NCBI GenBank assembly: GCA_008690995.1
Contig: VRMN01000004.1
Coordinates: 1,240,001-1,304,000, forward strand
Direction: 5' to 3'
From: Porphyridium purpureum
Taxonomy: Eukaryota > Rhodophyta > Bangiophyceae > Porphyridiales > Porphyridiaceae
DNA length: 64,000 nucleotides
In this document: positions 19,056 through 26,492 of the stretch, one piece after another
Position numbering within the stretch: the stretch's first letter is position 1
How the letters are laid out: the number at the start of each line of letters is the position of its first letter
The notes under the pieces: generated by a model
The model's database searches: none
Seen by the model: the letters and a program-made list of their open reading frames with translations, nothing else
What the model was told of the DNA's origin: nothing
Made by a program: the position numbers and the translations under genes

Positions 19056-20354
19056 ATGGAGTACGGGCGTGGACATGTGGAGCGCCACAGAAGCGCGGTA
19101 GACTCGGGTGCGTCGCCGAGTGGTGCGTCTGGTGTGCGTCTGGCATCGTGTTCACAAGGTGGTGGCGTTTTCGCAGCGCAGCGAGGCGAGCAGCATGTGT
19201 CAAATGCGGGGTTTCCAGCGGTCTTGGAACGCGAAGAAGAGTGTCATAGGACGCTGGTATCTCACACGGACGCGGATGACGTGCCGCATTGGCAACGCAC
19301 GGTCGCGCAACGGAATCCGTTTTCTGATCGACTAGAACGATGGGAGTCGCATGCGAGAAGACTGCGCCACGCTGCAGACCCCTCAGCGCTCGAGCAGCAG
19401 CAAGCATACAAAAAGAGGCGTAAAGTTGACTTTGAATGTGCTTCTTCGTGTGACGACTTTCTTATTTATGAATGGGAGCAGGATTGGTCTCCGAAGCCGT
19501 GCCTGGACGGAGAAGACGACGACACAGAGGCACCGCTGCCGCGCCATGTAGACAAGGGAAAGTGTGCTGCTGCCACTTTCAATCCCTTGAACACAGCACC
19601 GAGTGATGGAAGGGGTGCGCAGGTCCTTTGCCCGAGGGCTTCGCTTTCGGGGAAGGATCCTGAGCTTATGACGCCTGTTTCGCAAGATGAGCTTCCTCCA
19701 GAGTTTCCGTCTGACTTGCTCGTGGTTCTCGAAAAGCTCGTGGACTTTGCGAGGGATAAGCACGCCCGTAGCTATCGGCCTGAGATGATGGGGTTTCTTG
19801 CACAAAGAGCGTTGATGTATGCGTCGTTACTGCTGAGACTGAGATCGAGCACAAGCTTGGAACCAATGGACTCGACCACTGATGAGCTATCAGAGGTCCA
19901 GACGTTGAAAAAATACAAGCATTATTCAAAAAGAATTAAGCATGGGCACATCGTCCTGCCCGACCGGACAACGCTTGAATGTATTATTCTACGAGTCTAC
20001 GAAGAATCAGGGAAAGTACCTTACGCGAACTGTGCATGGGCAGTCGGAACATCATGCCCTAGCTCATGGACGCGCACGCGCGTCAAGGATGCTCGAAGGG
20101 CAGCGGCCGAAGACAGAGCACGCCGAACTATTCAAGATTCCGAAAGCACGTCTGCGTCTGAAGCAGACACAGCACCCGTGCTCGATACCAACGCCTTCGC
20201 TCTGCCAAACAAGCCGATCGATGAGTCGAATGCTGGTCATGCGCTCTTAGTGGCAATGGGATGGACTGCCGGTACGGGTCTAGGCAAAACCGGTGAGGGC
20301 ATTGTGGACCCCGTGCTCATCAAATACCGCCCGAGTCGGAAGGGGCTCGGCTAG
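19056..20354 (+). CDS. G-patch domain protein, probably a splicing or RNP cofactor
   Basis: From ATG 19056 (GCAGCATGG) the protein has 432 residues. Only the C-terminus is identifiable: NAGHALLVAMGWTAGTGLGK and GIVDPVLIKYRPSRKGLG form a G-patch at about 388-432, which typically recruits and activates DEAH-box RNA helicases. Upstream, DELPPEFPSDLLVVLEKLVDFARDKHA (split across about 240-266) is a helical segment, and KKRRKVDFE near 128-136 could be a nuclear localisation signal. The overall order recalls SUGP1-like spliceosomal proteins, but the SURP modules are not clear. The frame opens at 18912, in the promoter cluster. Confidence 0.75.
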   Translation: MEYGRGHVERHRSAVDSGASPSGASGVRLASCSQGGGVFAAQRGEQHVSNAGFPAVLEREEECHRTLVSHTDADDVPHWQRTVAQRNPFSDRLERWESHARRLRHAADPSALEQQQAYKKRRKVDFECASSCDDFLIYEWEQDWSPKPCLDGEDDDTEAPLPRHVDKGKCAAATFNPLNTAPSDGRGAQVLCPRASLSGKDPELMTPVSQDELPPEFPSDLLVVLEKLVDFARDKHARSYRPEMMGFLAQRALMYASLLLRLRSSTSLEPMDSTTDELSEVQTLKKYKHYSKRIKHGHIVLPDRTTLECIILRVYEESGKVPYANCAWAVGTSCPSSWTRTRVKDARRAAAEDRARRTIQDSESTSASEADTAPVLDTNAFALPNKPIDESNAGHALLVAMGWTAGTGLGKTGEGIVDPVLIKYRPSRKGLG

Positions 20355-20596
20355 ATTCGGCTTTGGCTTGTAGCCTGTTCTTCAAGGGATGTTCTGAATT
20401 TCTGATGGAGCGCGAGCTGTGGTGCGGACTCAGCCCCATTTTGTTCCTGTGACGTATATTTCTCAAGATGTTCTGGTCCGTACGGCTGCAAGATTTTTGC
20501 GTATCCCAAGCTAGTCCCGAGTAAATCGTTCCCTGTTTTCTGCGCCAGTGCGTCAGGAACAGGATGTCCTCCAAGACATAAAATAAACATTGAATT

Positions 20597-21934
20597 CTAG
20601 CGAGGCTGGTAACCATATTGTGGAGGCGGCGCTCCGTACTGCGGCGGATATCCTCCCGGCGGCGGTGCACCATACTGACCAGGTGCTGCAGGATTACTAC
20701 TCGCAGGAGGCTGACCGGGGAACGGGGCACCATAAGGCGGAGCGGCGCCGTACGACGCCGGCGGAGGAGCATATCCTGGCGGAGGAGCATATCCTGCTGG
20801 AGGAGCTCCATACGCTGGTGCATAGGCAGAGTAAGCCTGCGGATGTGGCTGGCCTGCTACCGGAGCACCATACTGCGGGCCGGACCTGGTGACGGAAATA
20901 TCCATGAGCAATTCACCGCCATACGCACCATTCGCAGATGTCAAATGATGCGACTGCTGCATCATCGGCATGCCGGCCATGACCTGATCCAAGCGCACTT
21001 CACAGCGCCCTACCAAATCATCCCTGCTCCCGCCAGATCCATCCTGATCATAGATATCCACATACAACACCGGCGACGACCCAACTGAAGGCGGCAACGG
21101 AAACATCACGTTCTGGTTCCAGCGCGGATTCTTCCCGCCATTCTGAATAACGGATGTCCGCTTCACCTCCGGGACTCCACCCACCCGCACCACGCAGTAC
21201 GGGTCCTGCTTGCCAAATCTGTCTTTATCGGGCAAGTTTCGCCCTTCGACGACCAGCACATTCAACGTCGACGACGCACCGTGCGGCGCTGCCGGAGCTG
21301 GAGCAGCCATGTAGGCCCCCGAGACGGGAGCGCCGGCATATGTAGCCTGGGGTGGGAAGCTCGTCTGGTAGGATCCCGGAGGAGGGCCGTAAGAGGTCTG
21401 AGGCTGCATTGGCTGCATAGCATATGTTGGAGGCGGGGCGTACACCGGAGGAGGTGCCCCGTACGACGGCGGCGGTGCGTACGACGGAGGTGGTGCAGCG
21501 TATGCGCCAGGAACAGATGCCACTTGATACGGAGCCCCTGCTCTGGTGACGGAAATATCCATGAGCAATTCACCGCCATACGCACCATTCGCAGATGTCA
21601 AATGATGCGACTGCTGCATCATCGGCATGCCGGCCATGACCTGATCCAAGCGCACTTCACAGCGCCCTACCAAATCATCCCTGCTCCCGCCAGATCCATC
21701 CTGATCATAGATATCCACGTACAAGACCGGCGACGGCCCAACTGAAGGCGGCAACGGAAACATCACGTTCTGGTTCCAGCGCGGATTCTTCCCGCCATTG
21801 TGAATCACGGATGTCCGCTTCACCTCCGGGACTCCACCTACCCGCACCACGCAGTACGGGTCCTGCTTGCCAAACTTGTCCTTGTCGGGCAGATTCCGCC
21901 CTTCCACAACCAGCACATTCAATGTCGACGTCAT
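20597..21934 (-). CDS. Tandem double-C2 domain protein with Pro/Gly/Tyr/Ala-rich linkers
   Basis: From ATG 21934 the protein has 445 residues. C2 domain A covers about 2-130, a Pro/Tyr/Ala-rich linker (YAPPPSYGAPPP) follows to about 220, C2 domain B covers about 222-350, and a Pro/Gly/Tyr tail (YGAPPPGGYPPQYGAPPPQ) closes it. Both C2 domains keep calcium-type aspartates (GKQDPYCVV, YVDIYDQDGSGG), so Ca2+-dependent membrane binding is likely; the arrangement resembles plant and protist SRC2-like proteins. The coding DNA of the two domains (20885-21275 and 21542-21932, offset 657 bp) is about 96% identical, and the first 175 or so bases on plus are identical. A frame extending to 22351 crosses the promoter and is not used. 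Confidence 0.88.
   Translation of the reverse strand: MTSTLNVLVVEGRNLPDKDKFGKQDPYCVVRVGGVPEVKRTSVIHNGGKNPRWNQNVMFPLPPSVGPSPVLYVDIYDQDGSGGSRDDLVGRCEVRLDQVMAGMPMMQQSHHLTSANGAYGGELLMDISVTRAGAPYQVASVPGAYAAPPPSYAPPPSYGAPPPVYAPPPTYAMQPMQPQTSYGPPPGSYQTSFPPQATYAGAPVSGAYMAAPAPAAPHGASSTLNVLVVEGRNLPDKDRFGKQDPYCVVRVGGVPEVKRTSVIQNGGKNPRWNQNVMFPLPPSVGSSPVLYVDIYDQDGSGGSRDDLVGRCEVRLDQVMAGMPMMQQSHHLTSANGAYGGELLMDISVTRSGPQYGAPVAGQPHPQAYSAYAPAYGAPPAGYAPPPGYAPPPASYGAAPPYGAPFPGQPPASSNPAAPGQYGAPPPGGYPPQYGAPPPQYGYQPR
20885..21275. repeat. C2 repeat unit, copy B of a near-identical pair
   Basis: This unit matches 21542-21932 at an offset of 657 bp. I count about 16 mismatches in 391 positions, and none between roughly 20885 and 21060. 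Confidence 0.85.
21542..21932. repeat. C2 repeat unit, copy A of a near-identical pair
   Basis: This is the partner of 20885-21275. Mismatches are concentrated at the end that encodes the N-terminal part of the C2 domain, and most are synonymous or conservative. Confidence 0.85.
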
Positions 21935-22206
21935 GGTTCCTCCCGACTGCGCCTTGTGTCTGGCCCGCGCTCCGTCTCCTCGCCAGGTCCCAAAAACCCC
22001 AGTACACTGTACCCACAGAACACAAGAAACAGAACCTCGGGAGGTACAGTTTCCAAATGCGGTAACTGAACACCCACCGACGAGGTACACTTTGTACAGT
22101 TTGATCGTGCGCGCGGAAGCTGAGCAGTGCGCGCGTGTGTGTGTTGGTGCGGGAGCGCGAGTGTGCCAGGAGGTGAAGAAGAGGGGGAAGAAACCGTGGC
22201 ATTCAC
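21935..22206. promoter_or_regulatory. Shared divergent promoter with five GTAC elements
   Basis: Between the C2 gene and the membrane-protein gene lie AGTACACT (22001-22008), ACTGTACCC (22006-22014, overlapping), GGTACAGTTT (22043-22052), GGTACACTTT (22084-22093) and GTACAGTTT (22094-22102). The last two abut. Elements point in both directions, as expected if each serves one gene of the pair. Confidence 0.5.
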
Positions 22207-23601
22207 ATGGGAAAGAAGGAAAGATCCGGCGCGCCAGGTGCGGCCGGGTCGACGAGACTGCCGGACGATGTGGACTATGATTTGGTGGAGACCGGAACGC
22301 CTTCCAAAGGGCTGCGGTCGTCATCGGCGTCCGGGACAGTGCGGCGAGCATGGTTGTGGGTAAGGAAGCAGTCCAGGCTGACGCTCATATTTGGGGTTGC
22401 GTGCACAGCCCTGTTCGCTTTGTTTCTTGTGGTGTGGTTTGGTCATGAGCGTCAACGCTCGTCGCAGTATAGACGGCTGGGAGAAGTGATGAGTTCTTGG
22501 ACTGTCGGTCTGGATGATGCGCTGGCACGCCGCCTGAGGTTCGGGGGAAGTGCAAGCTCGGCCATCCACAACGACGCGCTTCGGAGCCACGAATTTGACG
22601 AATTGAGGCTTTCGGAGCAGCATCATGAAGAAAAGAGCCTCAAAACCACGTTTGTCGGAAGTGGTGCGTCGGAGCCCGGCGCTGACAAACGCCAGGTGCC
22701 GCTGTCGATTGAGGAGATGCTAGATTCCAGAGAACACGATTATCAAGAAGAAATCAAACGCGAGCGCGCTGAGCTACAATTGCAGTCCGAAAAGCTCCAG
22801 AGGGAGCAAGAGCAGCTGCAGGAGAAACGCGAGAGTCTTGGATCAGAGGCACAAAGCATCCGCGCCGAACAAGCGGCCCGCGAGCGACAGTTACGAGAAC
22901 TCAAGGTGCGTGCGCGCACAGAAATGCTGGCAGGTCTGACGGACGAGGTGTTCCGTGGATTGGATATGGAACCCGTCGACGACTATTCCGTTGCGCGACT
23001 CAGTTTCCTGTTGCATAAGGTTGTTCGCGAGTTCAGCGTGAGAACAATAACCGCGCTGACGTGCGACACGGTGGACGCATGGATGGAGCCGCTGATGCAT
23101 CGTCTCGTTTTTGACTTTCCCTACATTGAATTGCGGTGTCTGGTGAAAAACGAGTCCAAACTCGGTGAAATGCAAGCGAGGTACCCTGTGGAGACCAGCT
23201 TTTCAATGTATCCAGGCAACTCGTCGGTGGCATATGATGGCACTGATTTGGTGATTGCATGGTACTGGATTCAGACGGAAAACATGGACAACGGCTTCAA
23301 CGAACTGAAGAAAATATCAGAGATTGCTCCCGAGGCGATCATTGTGCTGAACCACAACCGAGGCCTGCGACGGCAGTCGTTTACGAGGAATCTGGTCAAT
23401 CTGCGCGGTCCACCGCTGCGCTTCAATACACCCATGAAAATGTACAAGGATCTAGGAATCAGTGACGAAACCCTCCAAATGTATTTGTACCGGATGAAGG
23501 ACATGCGGCACGATTTCGGGCAAAAAAGCGTGAATGCTACTCTGGCTGAAGCGAGGGCAAGGTCTGAAGAAATGGAGGAAGATGACATCCCCAAAGATTA
23601 A
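22207..23601 (+). CDS. Type II membrane protein with coiled coil and Rossmann-like lumenal domain
   Basis: The 464-residue protein has a cytosolic tail with basic residues, one membrane anchor at about 58-79 (LTLIFGVACTALFALFLVVW), a stem, a strong coiled coil at about 175-240 (KRERAELQLQSEKLQREQEQ) and a globular domain from about 245. In that domain ITALTCDTVDAWMEPL, FPYIELRCLV and YDGTDLVIAWYWIQTEN recall the strand order of a SAM-dependent methyltransferase fold, but a glycine-rich loop is not obvious. The topology is that of a Golgi-resident modifying enzyme. A role in sugar methylation of cell-wall or exported polysaccharide is only a guess. Its stop lies 18 bp from that of the convergent GT77-like gene. 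Confidence 0.7.
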   Translation: MGKKERSGAPGAAGSTRLPDDVDYDLVETGTPSKGLRSSSASGTVRRAWLWVRKQSRLTLIFGVACTALFALFLVVWFGHERQRSSQYRRLGEVMSSWTVGLDDALARRLRFGGSASSAIHNDALRSHEFDELRLSEQHHEEKSLKTTFVGSGASEPGADKRQVPLSIEEMLDSREHDYQEEIKRERAELQLQSEKLQREQEQLQEKRESLGSEAQSIRAEQAARERQLRELKVRARTEMLAGLTDEVFRGLDMEPVDDYSVARLSFLLHKVVREFSVRTITALTCDTVDAWMEPLMHRLVFDFPYIELRCLVKNESKLGEMQARYPVETSFSMYPGNSSVAYDGTDLVIAWYWIQTENMDNGFNELKKISEIAPEAIIVLNHNRGLRRQSFTRNLVNLRGPPLRFNTPMKMYKDLGISDETLQMYLYRMKDMRHDFGQKSVNATLAEARARSEEMEEDDIPKD

Positions 23602-23619
23602 GCAATGCTTGGAAGAGTT

Positions 23620-24831
23620 TCAAGATATACATTTATCGGCCACGGGATCGTGCAGAGCGACCCGGCGGCTCTGCAATTCACTTCGCACCGCGTCTTCGCG
23701 ATCACGATCATTGCACTCAATACGCAGCACGCGAGGTTGTAATCGCGCGAGGTCTTCCGGGACCGCACACATCCCGTACGCAAAGTGCGAGGTGTCCCAG
23801 CTCGTCAGACTTTCTGGTGGCACGTCCAACAAGCCCTTTGCCAAGTGCATGCTAGGCGAATCATTCGAGGAGTCTCGCCGTAAGCACTCCTCGATCCACC
23901 CTTCCAAGGCGGTCAGCGAGTGCATATCAAATTCAAAGTAAATCATGCCTGTATCAGGAAGCAGGCCATTGTCCTGCAAGATTTGATCCTTCGCGCCCTG
24001 CTGATCGAATTGGAGCACAATGGAATGGTGTAGCTGGTGCAGAGGAAACGGGTTCTGCAGAAAGTACACATCGTGATCCACGCTCAGCACGTTGTATCCA
24101 AGCGAGAGAAAAGTTCGCGTCATGAGCGGTACCAACGCGTGGTCCAACTCCTCCAGTTCCATTTGCATGTCCGACGCCACTTGCATCAGCACCGACGAGG
24201 CACGCAGGACGGGCATCGCCCGGCTTCTGAAATTGGCAAGGACGAGCGCACCTTTCGAGACTAGATCATTTACAACCACAACCACTTTTGGCTTTGGCGA
24301 GCTCATCGCGCTCGAAGTCAGCTCGCATTCTAGCTCGGAGATTCGGTTCTCCACCCACTCCACAGACTGTGCTGTGTTGGGCGCAGCCTGATCTCCGGCG
24401 TAGGCGTTCGCATTCAAGTTTTTCAGGAACGATGTCGGGTTGACAAAAAACAGGACGAGATCGTCTGGACCTGCGCCGTCGGAACCATCCGTCCCAGAAC
24501 TACCTTCGGCGTTCGCGCCGCCGTCGAGATCAGGCACTGCCAGCACGTCATCCCATTCCTGTGCATCCATGTACGAAATAAGACGCTCCGCCCTGTAGCT
24601 CGCGTCATCGCGTGGGGTGGATGACCGCCCATTCCGCTCTGCTTGTCTCCCTGCCGCTGGCTCTCTCCCGACGAAGGCATCTGCGCGGCGCGCCGAGGCC
24701 GAGGCGCCGCGCGCGTCTGACGCCTCGTGAGGCAGCTTCACGTACTGCATCATCAAAGTCTCGACAGCCAAGAGCAGCGCGGTCAGAATTCCCAGCAGCG
24801 AACATAGCCGCAGCACACGCGACGCATTCAT
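23620..24831 (-). CDS. Type II membrane nucleotide-diphospho-sugar transferase (GT77-like)
   Basis: The 403-residue protein has an N-terminal anchor (VLRLCSLLGILTALLLAVE, about 6-24), a low-complexity stem to about 125, then a GT-A type domain. It contains KPKVVVVVNDLVSKGAL, SLGYNVLSVDHDVYFLQNPF, with the DxD metal-binding motif near residue 252, and LPDTGMIYFEFDM, where family members often have a Gly-Phe-x-Tyr/Phe segment. This order matches the nucleotide-diphospho-sugar transferase family that includes plant xylosyl- and arabinosyltransferases. It probably acts in the Golgi lumen on glycoprotein or wall polysaccharide; donor sugar unknown. It ends tail to tail with the other type II protein. 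Confidence 0.82.
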   Translation of the reverse strand: MNASRVLRLCSLLGILTALLLAVETLMMQYVKLPHEASDARGASASARRADAFVGREPAAGRQAERNGRSSTPRDDASYRAERLISYMDAQEWDDVLAVPDLDGGANAEGSSGTDGSDGAGPDDLVLFFVNPTSFLKNLNANAYAGDQAAPNTAQSVEWVENRISELECELTSSAMSSPKPKVVVVVNDLVSKGALVLANFRSRAMPVLRASSVLMQVASDMQMELEELDHALVPLMTRTFLSLGYNVLSVDHDVYFLQNPFPLHQLHHSIVLQFDQQGAKDQILQDNGLLPDTGMIYFEFDMHSLTALEGWIEECLRRDSSNDSPSMHLAKGLLDVPPESLTSWDTSHFAYGMCAVPEDLARLQPRVLRIECNDRDREDAVRSELQSRRVALHDPVADKCIS

Positions 24832-24984
24832 TGCGCTTCTCGCCCTTTCACCAACTCATCCACACCAAGGCTTTCCCCCTTCGCGCATGCACACACACAT
24901 TCACAATCATCCTCGGAATTCCTCCACCCATAAATATTGTGTATATCTATTTTAGAAATTCCGCTCGTGCCTTACTTTTACTGA

Positions 24985-25067
24985 GGCCCGCTGGCGAAAC
25001 GGATATCGCGCCTGACTTCGGATCAGGAGGCTGTGGGTTCGAGAGTACGAAGGTCCCACGTGGGTCG
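24985..25067 (+). tRNA. tRNA-Arg (anticodon UCG) with a T-loop intron-like insert
   Basis: The cloverleaf folds completely. Acceptor GGCCCGC (24985-24991) pairs with GTGGGTC (25060-25066) with two G-U pairs; the discriminator is G25067. D-stem GCGA (24994-24997) pairs with TCGC (25006-25009) around a loop with GG. Anticodon stem CCTGA/TCAGG holds loop CTTCGGA with anticodon TCG at 25018-25020. Variable loop is AGGCT. T-stem GTGGG (25033-25037) pairs with CCCAC (25055-25059). The T-loop is 17 nt rather than 7; removing 10 nt (25044-25053) leaves TTCGAGT and a normal 73-nt tRNA. The A box TGGCGAAACGG (24992-25002) is perfect, but the insert interrupts the B box after GGTTCGAG. Ectopic tRNA introns are known in red algae. 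Confidence 0.92.
25044..25053 (+). other. Predicted ectopic tRNA intron in the T-loop
   Basis: Within the 17-nt loop, TTCG (25038-25041) can pair with CGAA (25048-25051). This gives a 4-bp helix flanked by AGA (25042-25044) and GGT (25052-25054), each 3 nt, a bulge-helix-bulge as cut by the tRNA splicing endonuclease. Cutting after the second base of each bulge removes exactly 10 nt and restores TTCGAGT. Confidence 0.75.
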
Positions 25068-25085
25068 TTGTGAAAACATCGTAGA

Positions 25086-25091
25086 TTTTTT
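25086..25091 (+). terminator. Pol III T-run terminator of the tRNA gene
   Basis: A run of six T residues lies 19 bases after the discriminator base, a standard RNA polymerase III termination signal. The short AT-rich stretch at 24931-24956, with ATAAATATT and TATATCTATTTT, could serve as the upstream TATA-like element for the tRNA and for the minus-strand gene at 24831. Confidence 0.6.
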
Positions 25092-25312
25092 GCACTTCCG
25101 CATGGAAGCTGCTCAAGGGAGTAAGGCCACGCTCCTGGGCGTATGCAGCCACATATTGCGGGAGAATTCCTTTTTTCATGTGTGCATGACAGGGCCAGTG
25201 CACAAACGTGCCGCACCTGCTCTCTGCTGTTGCCATTCAAGAAGAAGGACAGAGGAATAGACAGCAACGCGCTAGCTGCAAATCCACCTTGTTCGAATTC
25301 GGGCTACGGGTG

Positions 25313-26407
25313 TCATATTGCGTCGTCCTCGGTCCTGCATCGCTCCAAGGCGGCTTCAATTTTCTGCAGGAACCAATTGTGGTCGAGTATGGGTCGAACG
25401 GTCGGACAGCGCCACATGCACTTGCCATGTAGCTGCTTTTCAAGGACCAGCGCGCCGGGTAAAGCACAGAACGGGTTTTCAGGTGATGTTCTGAGCCGCA
25501 CGGCAACAATTGAGTTACGTGCCTTGTTGTGAATATTGTCATCGAAAAAGATGTGGACTGCGTGCCCCCTCGTCAATGTGAGCCAAAGCGGCTTCCCGCA
25601 TTCAGGCGCAAACCCGTTCCCTCGCCACCACTCATAGTCATCTGAGATCGCCATGATGCTCATGCCCTCCGCGTGCGGGACATGTCGTCCTTCAATGACG
25701 GCTACGGCTTCCTCCTCTGACTTGCATGCTCGTCCTGTCGACGGCTGCGAAAGCACAAACTGCCCGGACTGGCGGTCGTACCTGCCGTCCCACATGTGAG
25801 ATTCATCGCACTTCATTTCATGCCATCCAGACGCGGAAGCTGGTGCGCCAGCTGGTGAGGGTTCCGTTTCCGCAAATGCATTGATGGCGGCACACACGTC
25901 GCTCAAGTCATGACCGAACGTACGCAGCACAATCCGGGTGTGACCGCTTCGCTTTCGCAGCTCACGGAGGGTGTGGAAAAAGGCGGGGAGCACAAAGTAG
26001 TGCTTGCCATCCTGGGATAAACGCGGGTCAATCGTCTCTCCCTCGGGTATGCGAAGAGCGTCGAGCATCTCGAGGTAGAGGCCGCGCAGCGAAGCTCCAT
26101 AATTACCGGGCTCGGTAAAAGTTTTGGCGTGTGCTCGATACACGTCGTAAAAGAGCACGCAACCATCTGGCCACACCCACGACGTGTTGATCTCGGGTCC
26201 GCTTTCAGGATTCTCCCAAATGGGCGGGCCACTTGGATCGCTCTCGCGCCGCACGAAGACCTGCTTTGCGAGCGCCTTGTTCAAACAGTCCTCGAGCCCG
26301 TCGCCTCCCGCCGGATCTGTCACCAGAATAGTTTCATTGAGGTCGAAATGCAGCACTAGGCGTGGGCAGTCTGCTTCAACCGCAGGCATGGTCATGGTCT
26401 CATTCAT
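25313..26407 (-). CDS. HAD-like hydrolase-fold protein
   Basis: The 364-residue protein has HAD motif I in HFDLNETILVTDPAGGD (about 20-36), where the second catalytic Asp is replaced by Asn-Glu, a motif II/III-like RIVLRTFGHDLSDV (about 158-171) and a late HIFFDDNIHNKARNS (about 304-318) resembling motif IV DD. Such proteins are common and uncharacterised in protists and algae. Because the usual DxD of motif I reads DLNET, phosphatase activity is uncertain, although DxN variants exist in the family. No leader is visible. Its start is 85 bp from the OTU protease gene on the other strand, and the tRNA lies downstream of its stop. Confidence 0.75.
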   Translation of the reverse strand: MNETMTMPAVEADCPRLVLHFDLNETILVTDPAGGDGLEDCLNKALAKQVFVRRESDPSGPPIWENPESGPEINTSWVWPDGCVLFYDVYRAHAKTFTEPGNYGASLRGLYLEMLDALRIPEGETIDPRLSQDGKHYFVLPAFFHTLRELRKRSGHTRIVLRTFGHDLSDVCAAINAFAETEPSPAGAPASASGWHEMKCDESHMWDGRYDRQSGQFVLSQPSTGRACKSEEEAVAVIEGRHVPHAEGMSIMAISDDYEWWRGNGFAPECGKPLWLTLTRGHAVHIFFDDNIHNKARNSIVAVRLRTSPENPFCALPGALVLEKQLHGKCMWRCPTVRPILDHNWFLQKIEAALERCRTEDDAI

Positions 26408-26492
26408 CGACGGACCCGTACTGCCAAGTAACCGATTGAATTGAGCGACGGAGGCGCGTTCTGGCTGTCCAACTGAGCACCGGAATTTTTCG

